Positions 46,272 to 54,491 of a stretch of DNA of 64,000 bases are shown one piece after another; positions within the stretch are counted from its first letter, which is position 1; each line of letters opens with the position of its first letter. Made by a program: the position numbers and the translations under genes. A model generated the notes under the pieces. That model saw only the letters and a program-made list of their open reading frames with translations. It was not told the origin of the DNA and did not search any database. Source of the DNA: Streptomonospora nanhaiensis (GTDB taxonomy: Bacteria; Actinomycetota; Actinomycetes; Streptosporangiales; Streptosporangiaceae); assembly GCF_026642255.1 (NCBI RefSeq), contig NZ_CP113264.1, positions 992,001-1,056,000 on the forward strand. Reading direction: 5' to 3'.

Positions 46272-47411
46272 TCAGCGTCCGGCCGGGGAGATGCCCAGCT
46301 GCATCCCCGCCAGGCCGCGCGGCTTGCCGACCAGGGACTCGGCGATGCCGGAGATGACCTTGCTCGCGTCGGTGTCCGGGTCGCTCAGGACGAGGGGGGT
46401 GCCCTCGTCGCCGCCCTCGCGCAGACGGGTGTCCAGCGGGACCTGGCCCAGCAGCGGGATGGTGGTCCCCAGCGTCTTGGTCAGCGCGTCGGCGACCGTC
46501 TGGCCGCCGCCCTCGCCGAACAGGTGCAGGGGCTCCCCGCCGCCCGGCGGCACGAAGTACGACATGTTCTCGATGACGCCCGCGATGCGCTGGTGCGTCT
46601 GCGCGGTGATCGCGCCCGCGCGCTCCGCCACCTCGGCGGCGGCCATCTGCGGCGTGGTCACGATGAGCAGTTCGGCGGTCGGCAGCAGCTGCGCGGTCGA
46701 GATGGCGATGTCGCCCGTGCCCGGGGGCAGGTCCATCAGCAGGACGTCCAGGTCGCCCCAGAACACGTCCGCCAGGAACTGCTGGAGGGCGCGGTGCAGC
46801 ATCGGGCCGCGCCACACCACGGGCTGGTTGCCCTGGGTGAACATGCCCACCGAGATGACCTTGATGCCGTGCGCGGTGGGCGGCAGGATCATGTCCTCGA
46901 CCTTGGTCGGGAAGTCCGACGCGCCGAGCATGCGCGGCACCGAGTGGCCGTAGATGTCGGCGTCGACGACGCCGACCTTGTGGCCCTGGGCGGCGAGCGC
47001 CGCGGCGAGGTTGACGGTGACGGACGACTTGCCGACCCCGCCCTTGCCGGAGGCGACGGCGAAGACCTTGGTCAGGGAGTTGGGCTTGGCGAAGGGGATC
47101 TCCTTCTCCGCCTGGCCGCCGCGGAGCTTGGTCTGGAGTTCCTTGCGCTGCTCGTCGCTCATCACGTCGAGCTCGACGCGGACGGAGGTGACGCCGGCGA
47201 CCTTGGTCACCGCCGCGGTCACGTCCTTCTCGATGCGGCCCTTCATGGGGCAGCCGGCCACCGTGAGGTAGATCCCGACGCTCACGGTACCGTCGTCGGC
47301 GATGTCGATGCTCTTGACCATGCCGAGGTCGGTGATGGGACGGTGGATCTCCGGGTCTTGCACCGTGGCGAGGGCTTTGTGCACCTGCTCGGTGGTTGCT
47401 GTGGAGGACAT
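46272..47411 (-). CDS. mrp: Mrp/NBP35 family iron-sulfur carrier ATPase
   Basis: A 379-residue cytosolic P-loop ATPase that carries and transfers iron-sulfur clusters to apoproteins. The N-terminal MIP18-like domain (1-95, with TVAGCPMKGRI) is followed by the ATPase: deviant Walker A VASGKGGVGKSSVTVN (signature lysine), Walker B-like DVLLMDLPPGTGD, and VVWRGPMLHRALQQF. The CxxC motif found in some members is not present in this form, so cluster binding may differ. It is the Rv1229c counterpart and is convergent with the sigE operon. The ATG has no ribosome site but a minus-strand TACGAT lies 7 nt upstream. Confidence 0.93.
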   Translation of the reverse strand: MSSTATTEQVHKALATVQDPEIHRPITDLGMVKSIDIADDGTVSVGIYLTVAGCPMKGRIEKDVTAAVTKVAGVTSVRVELDVMSDEQRKELQTKLRGGQAEKEIPFAKPNSLTKVFAVASGKGGVGKSSVTVNLAAALAAQGHKVGVVDADIYGHSVPRMLGASDFPTKVEDMILPPTAHGIKVISVGMFTQGNQPVVWRGPMLHRALQQFLADVFWGDLDVLLMDLPPGTGDIAISTAQLLPTAELLIVTTPQMAAAEVAERAGAITAQTHQRIAGVIENMSYFVPPGGGEPLHLFGEGGGQTVADALTKTLGTTIPLLGQVPLDTRLREGGDEGTPLVLSDPDTDASKVISGIAESLVGKPRGLAGMQLGISPAGR

Positions 47412-47418
47412 GTGCTCA

Positions 47419-47424
47419 ATCGTA
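47419..47424 (-). promoter_or_regulatory. -10 box of mrp, probable leaderless start
   Basis: Read on the minus strand, TACGAT lies 7 nt before the mrp ATG, with no ribosome binding site in between. Confidence 0.5.
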
Positions 47425-47610
47425 GGTCAGCGGGGCGGGATGGTTGGTCTGCGGTGTCACCCGCACGTACCACCGTTTCCAACGAGGAGGGGGCGTCCCC
47501 CATTCCTCGCGGCGGCGGCGTTCGCCATCCCCTGTTCATACTGTGACCAGGCGATAACGGCGTGGCCTTAACACTGGCAATACATGGCCGGATAGTAGTC
47601 TCGGCGCACG

Positions 47611-48819
47611 ATGGGAAATGTGCCGCCACCGCCTGGTTCGTCCTGGCCCGCCGCGCCCGAAGGGCCGGAGGGGCGGGCTTCTGGGGCCTACGCGCAGGAG
47701 CAGACCTGGGCCGGACCCCCCGGCGGGGGGCGGCTGACACCGCCCGGCGGGCACCCGGCGGTCAACGCCGACCCGGGGGTGTGGGCCTGGCCGCCGCCCA
47801 GACCGGTGCGCACGAACGAGTTCGCCTGCGCGGAACTGCCCCCGGGTGAGTCCTATCACAGGCTGGGCCGGACCTCCCGCTTCCGCTGGTGGACGACGCC
47901 CCTGGCTCTGGCGGGGTTCGCCGTCCTGCTGTTCTTCCTGTGGATGGCCATCCTGCTCGCGGTCACGATCGTCGCGATCGTCGAGGGCAGCGGGCTCGCC
48001 CCCGATTCGGTGCGCATCAGCGAGATCGCCCAGCTGGCCTTCGGCCTGCTGTCGTCGGCGCTGCTGATCCCCATCGTCCTCTTCGTCGTGCGGGTGGTCC
48101 AGTGGCGCCGCGTCGGCTCCCTGATGTCGGTCGCGGGCCGCGTGCGCTGGGGCTGGCTGGCGGTCTGCACCGCCGCGGCGGTCCTGCCGGTGGCCCTGGG
48201 CGTGGCGGCCTTCCTGCCGCTGGCCCGCCTCGTCCAGCCCGGCCTGGTGCCCCACCAGGGCGCCGGGGGGACCGAGGTGTTCGCGGCGGCGATGGCCGTC
48301 GTCCTGGTCCTGGTCCCGTTCCAGTCCGCGGCCGAGGAGATCACCCTGCGCGGCCTGGTCATGCAGATGGTCGGCGCGCTCGGGGCGCGCCCCGGCGAGC
48401 GGGGCGGCGACTCCTCGGTGGCCCGGGTGCTGCGCTCCCCGGGGCCCTCGGTCCTGGCGGGCGGGACGCTGTTCGCCGCGCTCTACCTGGCCACGCACCC
48501 CGGCGACCTCTGGACCGCGGCGGCCCTCGTCGTCATGGGCCTGGGAGCGGCCTGGCTGACCTGGCGGACCGGAGGCCTGGAGGCCGCGATCGCGCTGCAC
48601 ACGGTCAACAGCCTGGTGCAGTTCACGCTGTGCGTCTTCGAGGACCGCCTGTCGGAGATCGGCACGGGAGCCGTCGTCGGCGCGGGGCTCCCCCTGGGCG
48701 CCGGCTCGCCGCTCGTCCTGCTCCTCACGACGGCCCAGGTCGGCCTGTACACGCTGGGCGTGGTCTGGTTGGCCCGCCGCCGCGGGGTGCGCCGCACCAG
48801 CGCCGACACACCGCGCTGA
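47611..48819 (+). CDS. CPBP family intramembrane metalloprotease
   Basis: A 402-residue membrane protein with a Pro/Gly-rich cytosolic N-terminus (1-90) and about eight helices. The CPBP (Rce1-like, ABI) motifs are present: EEITLRG with the catalytic Glu-Glu and Arg, ALYLATH with the first His and AIALHTVNS with the second. Such proteases cut or process prenylated or other membrane proteins; the substrate is unknown. A TAGTCT lies 9 nt before ATG 47611 and no clear ribosome site is present. Confidence 0.88.
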   Translation: MGNVPPPPGSSWPAAPEGPEGRASGAYAQEQTWAGPPGGGRLTPPGGHPAVNADPGVWAWPPPRPVRTNEFACAELPPGESYHRLGRTSRFRWWTTPLALAGFAVLLFFLWMAILLAVTIVAIVEGSGLAPDSVRISEIAQLAFGLLSSALLIPIVLFVVRVVQWRRVGSLMSVAGRVRWGWLAVCTAAAVLPVALGVAAFLPLARLVQPGLVPHQGAGGTEVFAAAMAVVLVLVPFQSAAEEITLRGLVMQMVGALGARPGERGGDSSVARVLRSPGPSVLAGGTLFAALYLATHPGDLWTAAALVVMGLGAAWLTWRTGGLEAAIALHTVNSLVQFTLCVFEDRLSEIGTGAVVGAGLPLGAGSPLVLLLTTAQVGLYTLGVVWLARRRGVRRTSADTPR

Positions 48820-48837
48820 GCCCGCCCGGCCCGCGGG

Positions 48838-49311
48838 TCAGGCGATCGGCTCCCGGGCGGCCCCCTCCGCGACCGCCTCCGGGCGCTCGGGGAACACCCA
48901 CGTCCGGTACGCGAAGAACCGGAACAGCGTGCCGATCCCCACACCCACCACGTTGCCCGCGACGTTCTGCGCGAGCACCCCGTCCAGGCCGAGCACGTGG
49001 ACGGAGAACCCCTGGCAGGCCAGCTGGATGGCCAGGCCGACCCCGTTCATCACCAGGAACAGCAGCGTCTCGCGCCCGTAGCCCGTGCGGGCCCGGTCGC
49101 CGAACGTCCAGAACCGGTTGCCGACGAACGCGACCGCGATCGAGCACAGCGTCCCGACCACCTGTCCGGACAGCGGGCCCATGCCCGCCCCCCACAGCAG
49201 GTTGGTGGCGCCCAGCTGGACCACGTAGGCGACCGCGCCGACGGAACCGAACCTGCCCACCTCCGCGGCGAGCTTCGCGAGCTTGGGATGGCGGGCGGAG
49301 AAGTCGCGCAC
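48838..49311 (-). CDS. GtrA family membrane protein
   Basis: A 157-residue protein with four predicted helices: about 21-42, 48-68, 83-104 and 112-132. Motifs RFGSVGAVAYVVQLGATNLL and VGNRFWTFGD mark the GtrA/DPMS flippase-like family, which moves lipid-linked sugars (polyprenol-phosphate sugar) across the membrane. It is divergent from purK, a typical actinobacterial arrangement. The start GTG or ATG near 49311 agrees with the family N-terminus. Confidence 0.9.
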   Translation of the reverse strand: MRDFSARHPKLAKLAAEVGRFGSVGAVAYVVQLGATNLLWGAGMGPLSGQVVGTLCSIAVAFVGNRFWTFGDRARTGYGRETLLFLVMNGVGLAIQLACQGFSVHVLGLDGVLAQNVAGNVVGVGIGTLFRFFAYRTWVFPERPEAVAEGAAREPIA

Positions 49312-49529
49312 GGCCGTCGCCTCCAGTCGTGTGGTCGGGGGTGCGCCTTCGGACGGGCCGCCGACCTGGGGGCGAGAGGGGCTTCCGGCCGCCGTGCGCG
49401 CACGCTCTAGACTCTAGCCCGGGGACTTGAGCAGGGCCCCGGCCGCGGGTTCCGAGCCGAACCGGCCAGGCATCCCCGCAGGGGAGCCGTCCCGTCACCG
49501 CGGTTGACGAGCATGTGAGTTGAGGAACT

Positions 49530-50696
49530 GTGAGCGAGCGTAACCGCACCGTCCCCCGCGTGGGAATGGTCGGAGGTGGCCAACTCTCCCGGATGACCCA
49601 CCAGGCGGGCATCGGACTGGGCGTCCACTTCTCCGTCCTGGCCGCCGCACCCACCGACAGCGCAGCCCTGGTCTGCGGCGACGTCACGCTGGGGAACGAC
49701 CGCGGCCTGGACGACGTCATGGCCTTCGCCAAGGCCAACGACGTGGTGACCTTCGACCACGAACACGTCCCCGAGCCCGTCCTGCGCGCCGTCGAGGAGG
49801 CGGGCGGGCTGCTGCGCCCCGGCCGGGACGCCCTGCGCTTCGCCCAGGACAAGCTGCGCATGCGCACCCGCATGGCCGAGCTCGGCGCCCCGTCCCCGCG
49901 GTGGAGGGCCGTCACCGCGCTGGAGCACGTGACCGGGTTCGCCGACGGCGAGGCGGGCGCCGGCTGGCCGGTCGTCCTCAAGGCCGCGCGCGGCGGCTAC
50001 GACGGCAAGGGAGTGTGGATCGCCGCCGACGCCGAGGAGGCCCGGGCGGTCGTGGACCGGGCCGCCGCCGAGGACGTCCCCCTCCTGGTGGAGGAGAAGG
50101 TCGCCTTCTCCCGCGAGCTCGCGGTGCAGGTGGCCCGCTCCCCGCACGGCCAGGTCGCGGTCTACCCGGTCGTGGAGACCGTGCAGCGCGGGGGCATCTG
50201 CCACGAGGTCGTCGCCCCCGCCCCCGGCCTCTCCGACGAGAAGGCCACGAGGGCCCAGGAACTCGCCATCGAGATCGCCCAGGCGCTCGACGTCACCGGT
50301 GTCCTGGCCGTGGAGCTGTTCGAGACCGCCGAGGGCGTCGTCGTGAACGAACTCGCCATGCGGCCCCACAACTCCGGCCACTGGAGCATCGAGGGCGCCC
50401 GCACGTCCCAGTTCGAGCAGCACCTGCGCGCGGTCCTCAACCTGCCCCTGGGGTCGCCGCGCACCAACGCCCCCTTCACCGTCATGGCCAACCTGCTGGG
50501 CGGCACGGACCCCGACGTCTACAGTCGCTACCTGCACGTGATGGCCAAGGACCCCGGCGTGAAGGTGCACTTCTACGGCAAGGACGTGCGTCCGGGCCGC
50601 AAGATCGGGCACGTCACAGTGATGGGCGACGACCACCAGGACCTCCTGGAGCGCGCCCGCGACGCTGCCGCCTACCTGCGAGGAGACGACCAGTGA
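49530..50696 (+). CDS. purK: N5-carboxyaminoimidazole ribonucleotide synthase
   Basis: ATP-grasp enzyme that converts aminoimidazole ribonucleotide, bicarbonate and ATP to N5-CAIR in purine synthesis. The 388-residue protein has the N-terminal [18 protein letters not shown], the ATP-grasp segments [18 protein letters not shown] and [12 protein letters not shown], and [26 protein letters not shown] with the metal- and substrate-binding residues. GTG 49530 is preceded by TGAGGAA. It overlaps purE by 4 nt, so the two consecutive steps are translated together. Confidence 0.97.
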   Translation: MSERNRTVPRVGMVGGGQLSRMTHQAGIGLGVHFSVLAAAPTDSAALVCGDVTLGNDRGLDDVMAFAKANDVVTFDHEHVPEPVLRAVEEAGGLLRPGRDALRFAQDKLRMRTRMAELGAPSPRWRAVTALEHVTGFADGEAGAGWPVVLKAARGGYDGKGVWIAADAEEARAVVDRAAAEDVPLLVEEKVAFSRELAVQVARSPHGQVAVYPVVETVQRGGICHEVVAPAPGLSDEKATRAQELAIEIAQALDVTGVLAVELFETAEGVVVNELAMRPHNSGHWSIEGARTSQFEQHLRAVLNLPLGSPRTNAPFTVMANLLGGTDPDVYSRYLHVMAKDPGVKVHFYGKDVRPGRKIGHVTVMGDDHQDLLERARDAAAYLRGDDQ

Positions 50697-51226
50697 GCAA
50701 CCAGGCCCCCGTCGTGGGCATCGTGATGGGCTCGGACTCGGACTGGCCGGTGATGCGCGAGGCCGCCGAGGCGCTGCGCGAGTTCGACGTGCCGTTCGAG
50801 GCCGACGTGGTGTCCGCGCACCGCATGCCGCACGAGATGATCTCCTACGGGGAGGAGGCCGCCGGACGCGGCCTGAAGGCGGTCATCGCCGGGGCGGGCG
50901 GCGCCGCCCACCTGCCCGGCATGCTGGCCTCCGTGACCACCCTGCCCGTGATCGGCGTCCCGGTGCCGCTCAAGTACCTCGACGGCATGGACTCCCTGCT
51001 GTCCATCGTCCAGATGCCCGGGGGAGTCCCCGTGGCGACGGTGGCCGTGGGCGCGGCGCGCAACGCGGGCCTGCTGGCGGTGCGGATGCTCGCGGCGCAC
51101 GACCCGGAGCTGTCCGGGCGGATGGAGAGGTTCCAGGAGGAGCTCAGGTCCCAGGCCCACGCCAAGGGCGAGCGCCTGCGGCGCGAGGTCGCCGAGGGCG
51201 GCAGGCCCACCGGCTTCGGCCTCTAG
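50693..51226 (+). CDS. purE: N5-carboxyaminoimidazole ribonucleotide mutase
   Basis: Moves the carboxyl group of N5-CAIR to give CAIR, the step after PurK. The 177-residue class I PurE has [13 protein letters not shown] (phosphate site), SAHRMPHEM with the catalytic His, and [15 protein letters not shown]. It starts with GTG 50693 over the purK stop, preceded by AGGAGA. The C-terminal extension [20 protein letters not shown] is slightly longer than in E. coli. A terminator follows. Confidence 0.97.
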   Translation: MSNQAPVVGIVMGSDSDWPVMREAAEALREFDVPFEADVVSAHRMPHEMISYGEEAAGRGLKAVIAGAGGAAHLPGMLASVTTLPVIGVPVPLKYLDGMDSLLSIVQMPGGVPVATVAVGAARNAGLLAVRMLAAHDPELSGRMERFQEELRSQAHAKGERLRREVAEGGRPTGFGL

Positions 51227-51236
51227 ACCGTCTTCC

Positions 51237-51274
51237 GCGCGGCCCCGGCGTCCCGAGCGGCGCCGGGGCCGCGC
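51237..51274. terminator. terminator after purKE
   Basis: A perfect 14-bp stem (51237-51250 and 51261-51274) with a 10-nt loop begins 10 nt after the purE stop. The convergent TetR gene ends at 51311. Confidence 0.8.
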
Positions 51275-51310
51275 CGTGCCCGGGGGCGGGCGTGGTCGGG
51301 CGGGCGCGTG

Positions 51311-51883
51311 TCAGCCGGAGGCGGGCACGAGCGCGCGCAGACCGTCCATCGCCTGGTCGACGGTGGGCAGAGCCTCCGGGTCCACGACGAACTGGACGAC
51401 GTAGCCGGCGATGAGGTTGTAGACCAGCGACCCCAGGCCCGCGACGGTGCCGGGGTCGACCTCGTCGGGCTCCACACCCAGGATCATCGCGGCCAGCTCC
51501 CGGCGGCCCTCGGCGATGCCCCTGGCGAGGGCCTCGCGGACGCCCTCGTCGAACTCGGCCTGGGTGAAGGCCTGGATGCTGGCCACCAGCAGGTCGCGCT
51601 CCTCCGGCAGGGACGCGAAGACGGAGCCCAGCAGGGCGCGCATCCGCTGCTCGGGCTCCTGCGAGCGGGAGGCGTCGACGGCCGCCTGGAAGGAGTCGCC
51701 CCACTCGCTGGACGCCTCCAGCACCGCGGCGTTCATGAGGTTGTCCTTGGACCCGAAGTGGTAGCCGATGGACGCCAGGTGCGCCCCGGAAGCGGCGGCG
51801 ATGTCGCGGGCCGTGGTCTTGCCGTACCCCTTTTCGACCAGGCACTTCCTGGCGCCTGCCAGCAGGTCGTCTCGTTGGCTCAT
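51311..51883 (-). CDS. TetR family transcriptional repressor
   Basis: A 190-residue TetR-type protein: the N-terminal helix-turn-helix (residues about 8-52, ARKCLVEKGYGKTTARDIAAASGAHLASIGYHFGSKDNLM) and a helical ligand-binding C-terminal domain. It is divergent from an MFS drug-exporter gene, and the gap carries two GTACGTAC sites, so it probably represses both itself and the pump and is released by a pump substrate. The ligand is unknown. The start ATG at 51883 lies 20 nt from the first operator. Confidence 0.92.
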   Translation of the reverse strand: MSQRDDLLAGARKCLVEKGYGKTTARDIAAASGAHLASIGYHFGSKDNLMNAAVLEASSEWGDSFQAAVDASRSQEPEQRMRALLGSVFASLPEERDLLVASIQAFTQAEFDEGVREALARGIAEGRRELAAMILGVEPDEVDPGTVAGLGSLVYNLIAGYVVQFVVDPEALPTVDQAMDGLRALVPASG

Positions 51884-51902
51884 GCGGAGATCCTAGCATT
51901 TT

Positions 51903-51916
51903 TGTACGTACGTACA
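51903..51916. promoter_or_regulatory. TetR operator 1
   Basis: TGTACGTACGTACA is a perfect 14-bp palindrome 19 nt from the TetR start codon, within AT-rich flanks. With the related site at 51935-51944 it forms a pair spaced about 30 bp apart in the divergent gap. Confidence 0.8.
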
Positions 51917-51934
51917 TATTGACGGCTGAATTTG

Positions 51935-51944
51935 ACGTACGTAC
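51935..51944. promoter_or_regulatory. TetR operator 2
   Basis: ACGTACGTAC contains the palindrome GTACGTAC (51937-51944), the same core as operator 1. It lies 10 nt before the MFS gene ATG, a position where a bound repressor would block transcription or initiation. Confidence 0.7.
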
Positions 51945-51954
51945 GATCAAAACC

Positions 51955-53556
51955 ATGCACACCCCACAGAACACGGCGAACCGCCGGGCCGCGCCCCGCA
52001 CCTGGGCCGGTCTCGTCCTCCTCCTGATCCCGGCACTGCTGGTGTCCATGGACATCTCGGTCCTCTTCGTCGCCGCACCCGCCATCGCCGAGGCGCTCGA
52101 ACCGGGCGCCACCCAGTGGCTGTGGATGATGGACGTCTACGGCTTCGTCCTCGCCGGACTCCTCGTCACGATGGGCAGCCTCGGGGACCGCCTCGGCCGC
52201 CGCAGGCTGCTCCTCACCGGCGCCGTCCTCTTCGGCGCGGCCTCGGCGCTCCTGGCCTTCGCCCCCAGCGCCGAGCTCTTCATCGCGGGCCGGGCCCTCC
52301 TCGGCCTCGCCGGGGCGACCCTCGCCCCGTCCACGCTGTCCCTCATCCGCAGCATGTTCACCGACCCCCGGCAGCGCGGGGCGGCCGTCGGCGCCTGGAC
52401 CATCGCCTTCACCGGCGGCGCCGTCGCCGGGCCGATCCTCGGCGGCCTGCTCCTGGAGTTCTTCTGGTGGGGCTCGGCCTTCCTGGTCAACCTGCCGTTC
52501 ATGGTCCTGCTGGTCGCCCTCGCGCCGTTCCTCGTCCCGGAGTCGCGCGACCCGGGCGCGGCGGGCTTCGACCTCCCCGGCGCGGGCGCCTCGCTCGTCG
52601 CCGTCCTCGGACTGGTCTACGCGGCCAAGCGCTTCGCCGAGCACGGCATCGAGCTCCAGGGCGTCCTCGCCCTGCTCGTCGGCACGGCGTTCCTGGTGCT
52701 GTTCGCGGTCCGCCAGCGCCGCACAGAGCACCCGCTCGTCGACATGGCGCTCTTCACCCGCCCCGCCTTCACCGCCGCGGTCGGCAGCAACACCGCCGTC
52801 GCGTTCGCCGCCGCGGGGCTCGGACTCCTGGTCTTCACGTTCCTCCAGACCGTGCACGGCCTCAGCCCGCTCCAGTCCGCGCTGTGGTCCCTGCCCGTCT
52901 TCGTCGGCACCGTCCTCGGAGCCGTCCTGGCGGGCGCCGCGTCGCCGAGGGTCCGCCCCGGCCCCCTGATGGCCGCGGGCCTGCTGGCGGGCTCCGCCGG
53001 GTTCGCCGTGGTGGGGACCGTGGAGACGGACTCCCCGCTGGCCGTCCTCATCGTCGGGTACACGGTGACGACCTTCGGCGTCGGCATCGTCGGCACCCTC
53101 GCGAACGGTCTCGTGCTGGCCACGGCGCCGCCCGAGCGGGCCGGAGCCGCAGCCGGGGTCTCCGAGACCAGCACCGAGTTCGGCTCGGCCCTGGGCATCG
53201 CGGTCCTCGGCACCGCCGCCACGAGGATCTACAGCACGGCCATGGAGGAGGGCCCGTCCGGTGCGGAGGGGCCCGCCGGCGAGACCGTCGCCGGAGCCGT
53301 CGCCGCCGCGCCGCGGTCGGAGGACCCCGGGGCCCTGCTCGACGCGGCCTTCACCGCCTACACCGCCGGGGTCTCCACCGCCGCCCTCACCGGCGCGGCC
53401 GTGCTCGCGGTCGCGGCCCTCCTCGTCGCCGCGGCCCTGCGGGGACTGCCCCCGGGAGCCGGAGGGGAACCCGGCGGGGAGGGCGCCGCGGGCCCGGACG
53501 CCCCGGCCGTGGGCGCCCGGGCGGCAGCGGACCGGGATCAGGCCCCGAGGGCGTAG
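51955..53556 (+). CDS. MFS multidrug efflux transporter (DHA2, 14-helix type)
   Basis: A 533-residue transporter with about 14 predicted helices, of the drug:H+ antiporter-2 (EmrB/QacA) family: motif A GSLGDRLGRRRLLL after helix 2, motif C-like GPILGGLLLEFFWW, and the D in the first helix region (LVSMDISVLFVAAP). It probably exports a cytotoxic compound, under the control of the divergent TetR. ATG 51955 is preferred over 51919, which would overlap operator 2. The last 19 bases overlap the end of the convergent TNT-domain gene. Confidence 0.92.
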   Translation: MHTPQNTANRRAAPRTWAGLVLLLIPALLVSMDISVLFVAAPAIAEALEPGATQWLWMMDVYGFVLAGLLVTMGSLGDRLGRRRLLLTGAVLFGAASALLAFAPSAELFIAGRALLGLAGATLAPSTLSLIRSMFTDPRQRGAAVGAWTIAFTGGAVAGPILGGLLLEFFWWGSAFLVNLPFMVLLVALAPFLVPESRDPGAAGFDLPGAGASLVAVLGLVYAAKRFAEHGIELQGVLALLVGTAFLVLFAVRQRRTEHPLVDMALFTRPAFTAAVGSNTAVAFAAAGLGLLVFTFLQTVHGLSPLQSALWSLPVFVGTVLGAVLAGAASPRVRPGPLMAAGLLAGSAGFAVVGTVETDSPLAVLIVGYTVTTFGVGIVGTLANGLVLATAPPERAGAAAGVSETSTEFGSALGIAVLGTAATRIYSTAMEEGPSGAEGPAGETVAGAVAAAPRSEDPGALLDAAFTAYTAGVSTAALTGAAVLAVAALLVAAALRGLPPGAGGEPGGEGAAGPDAPAVGARAAADRDQAPRA

Positions 53557-54260
53557 CGCCAGGGGGCCGCGCACTCCTCGGCGGGCCTCTGCTCCAGGTA
53601 GCCCCACTCCAGGAGGTCGCTCACCGGCACGTACCCGTCGCCCTGCGCCTCGGGGAGCTCCCCGGCCGGTGCGAGGACCTGCTCACCGCCGCCCGGCTGC
53701 TCGAAGTGCGGCGCGATCGGGCCCACCAGGGCGGTGAACCCCGTCGCCACCTCGTAGCAGTTGTAGTTGTGCTCGGGCCCGCCGGGCCAGGTGTTGAGGG
53801 AGTCCGGCGGCAGTGCCCGGCGCTCGTACGGCGCGCCCGCCGGGGCCAGGAAGGTGCCCCGCGGCGATCCGAACCGGTCCAGCATCCGTCCCTCGCGGAG
53901 GCGTCGGAGCCCGTTCACCGGCTCGCCGTCCACCACCACGAACCCCATGTGATCGGGGTAGTCCCAGCCCTGGGGGGTGGCCCACCTGTCCAGGAACTCC
54001 GTCGGGGTGAGGTCGCCGAACCTGTCGTAGGAGCGGACGAGCGACCCCACGGGGCCCTCCGAGGGGAGCTCGGCGGGCCCGAGGCGGCGGTCGCCGCACA
54101 GGTACGCCGCCAGGTCCTCCTCGGTGGGCGGGGGATCGAGCACCGGACAGTCGGCCTGCGGCGCGGACGGAGCCCCGGGAGGGGACAGCACGTCGGCGTG
54201 GGCGGGCGGTGCCACCAGGAGCAGGGCCAGTGCGGCGCCTGCCACCGCGGAGAGCTTCAC
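53538..54260 (-). CDS. secreted TNT-like domain protein (putative NAD+ glycohydrolase)
   Basis: A 240-residue exported protein: signal peptide (about 1-23, LALLLVAPPAHA) then a domain like the tuberculosis necrotizing toxin (TNT): LTPTEFLDRWAT, the core RMLDRFGSPRGTFLAPAGAPYERRALPP with the conserved Arg and Gly, and HFEQPGGGEQVLA with the Gln expected in the active site. Known TNT and fungal relatives hydrolyse NAD+ to ADP-ribose. Activity here is inference, but the key residues I can place are present. There is no adjacent antitoxin of the IFT type. GTG 54260 with GGAG 8 nt upstream is preferred. A toxin against competitors or hosts is one reading; a spore/envelope role is another. Confidence 0.82.
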   Translation of the reverse strand: MKLSAVAGAALALLLVAPPAHADVLSPPGAPSAPQADCPVLDPPPTEEDLAAYLCGDRRLGPAELPSEGPVGSLVRSYDRFGDLTPTEFLDRWATPQGWDYPDHMGFVVVDGEPVNGLRRLREGRMLDRFGSPRGTFLAPAGAPYERRALPPDSLNTWPGGPEHNYNCYEVATGFTALVGPIAPHFEQPGGGEQVLAPAGELPEAQGDGYVPVSDLLEWGYLEQRPAEECAAPWRYALGA

Positions 54261-54342
54261 GAATCGGACTCCGTTCGTTTCCTCGGGCGCCGACCCGGTG
54301 CCGGCCGCCCGCGTTCGACCACGGAGTGAAGTGAAGCACGGA

Positions 54343-54359
54343 CGGACGGTCACCGTCCG
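54343..54359. promoter_or_regulatory. palindrome upstream of the TNT-domain gene
   Basis: CGGACGGT and ACCGTCCG with one base between form an 8-bp inverted repeat about 85 nt before the TNT-domain gene. It could be an operator. There is nothing else recognisable in the 231-nt gap except the terminator of the UDP-glucose dehydrogenase gene. Confidence 0.35.
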
Positions 54360-54449
54360 GGGTTCGCCGGAACTGCCGACCGGAGGAGGGGAGGGATGCC
54401 CCGCCCCACGCGGCCGCCAGGGGGCGGCGCCCGCGCCGGGAACGCCGAC

Positions 54450-54474
54450 GGCCGGCCCCCTCGGGGACCGGCCG
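54450..54474 (-). terminator. terminator after ugd
   Basis: A GC-rich hairpin (GGCCGG paired with CCGGCC, continuing into CCCC and GGGG) begins about 18 nt after the ugd stop on the minus strand. Confidence 0.55.
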
Positions 54475-54491
54475 CCGGAACGGGTCGGGGC

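Noticed and set aside
52116..54329. 737-codon plus-strand frame through the MFS gene and the TNT-domain gene
   Set aside because: It is out of frame with the transporter and antisense to the TNT gene, with an Arg/Pro/Gly-rich product.
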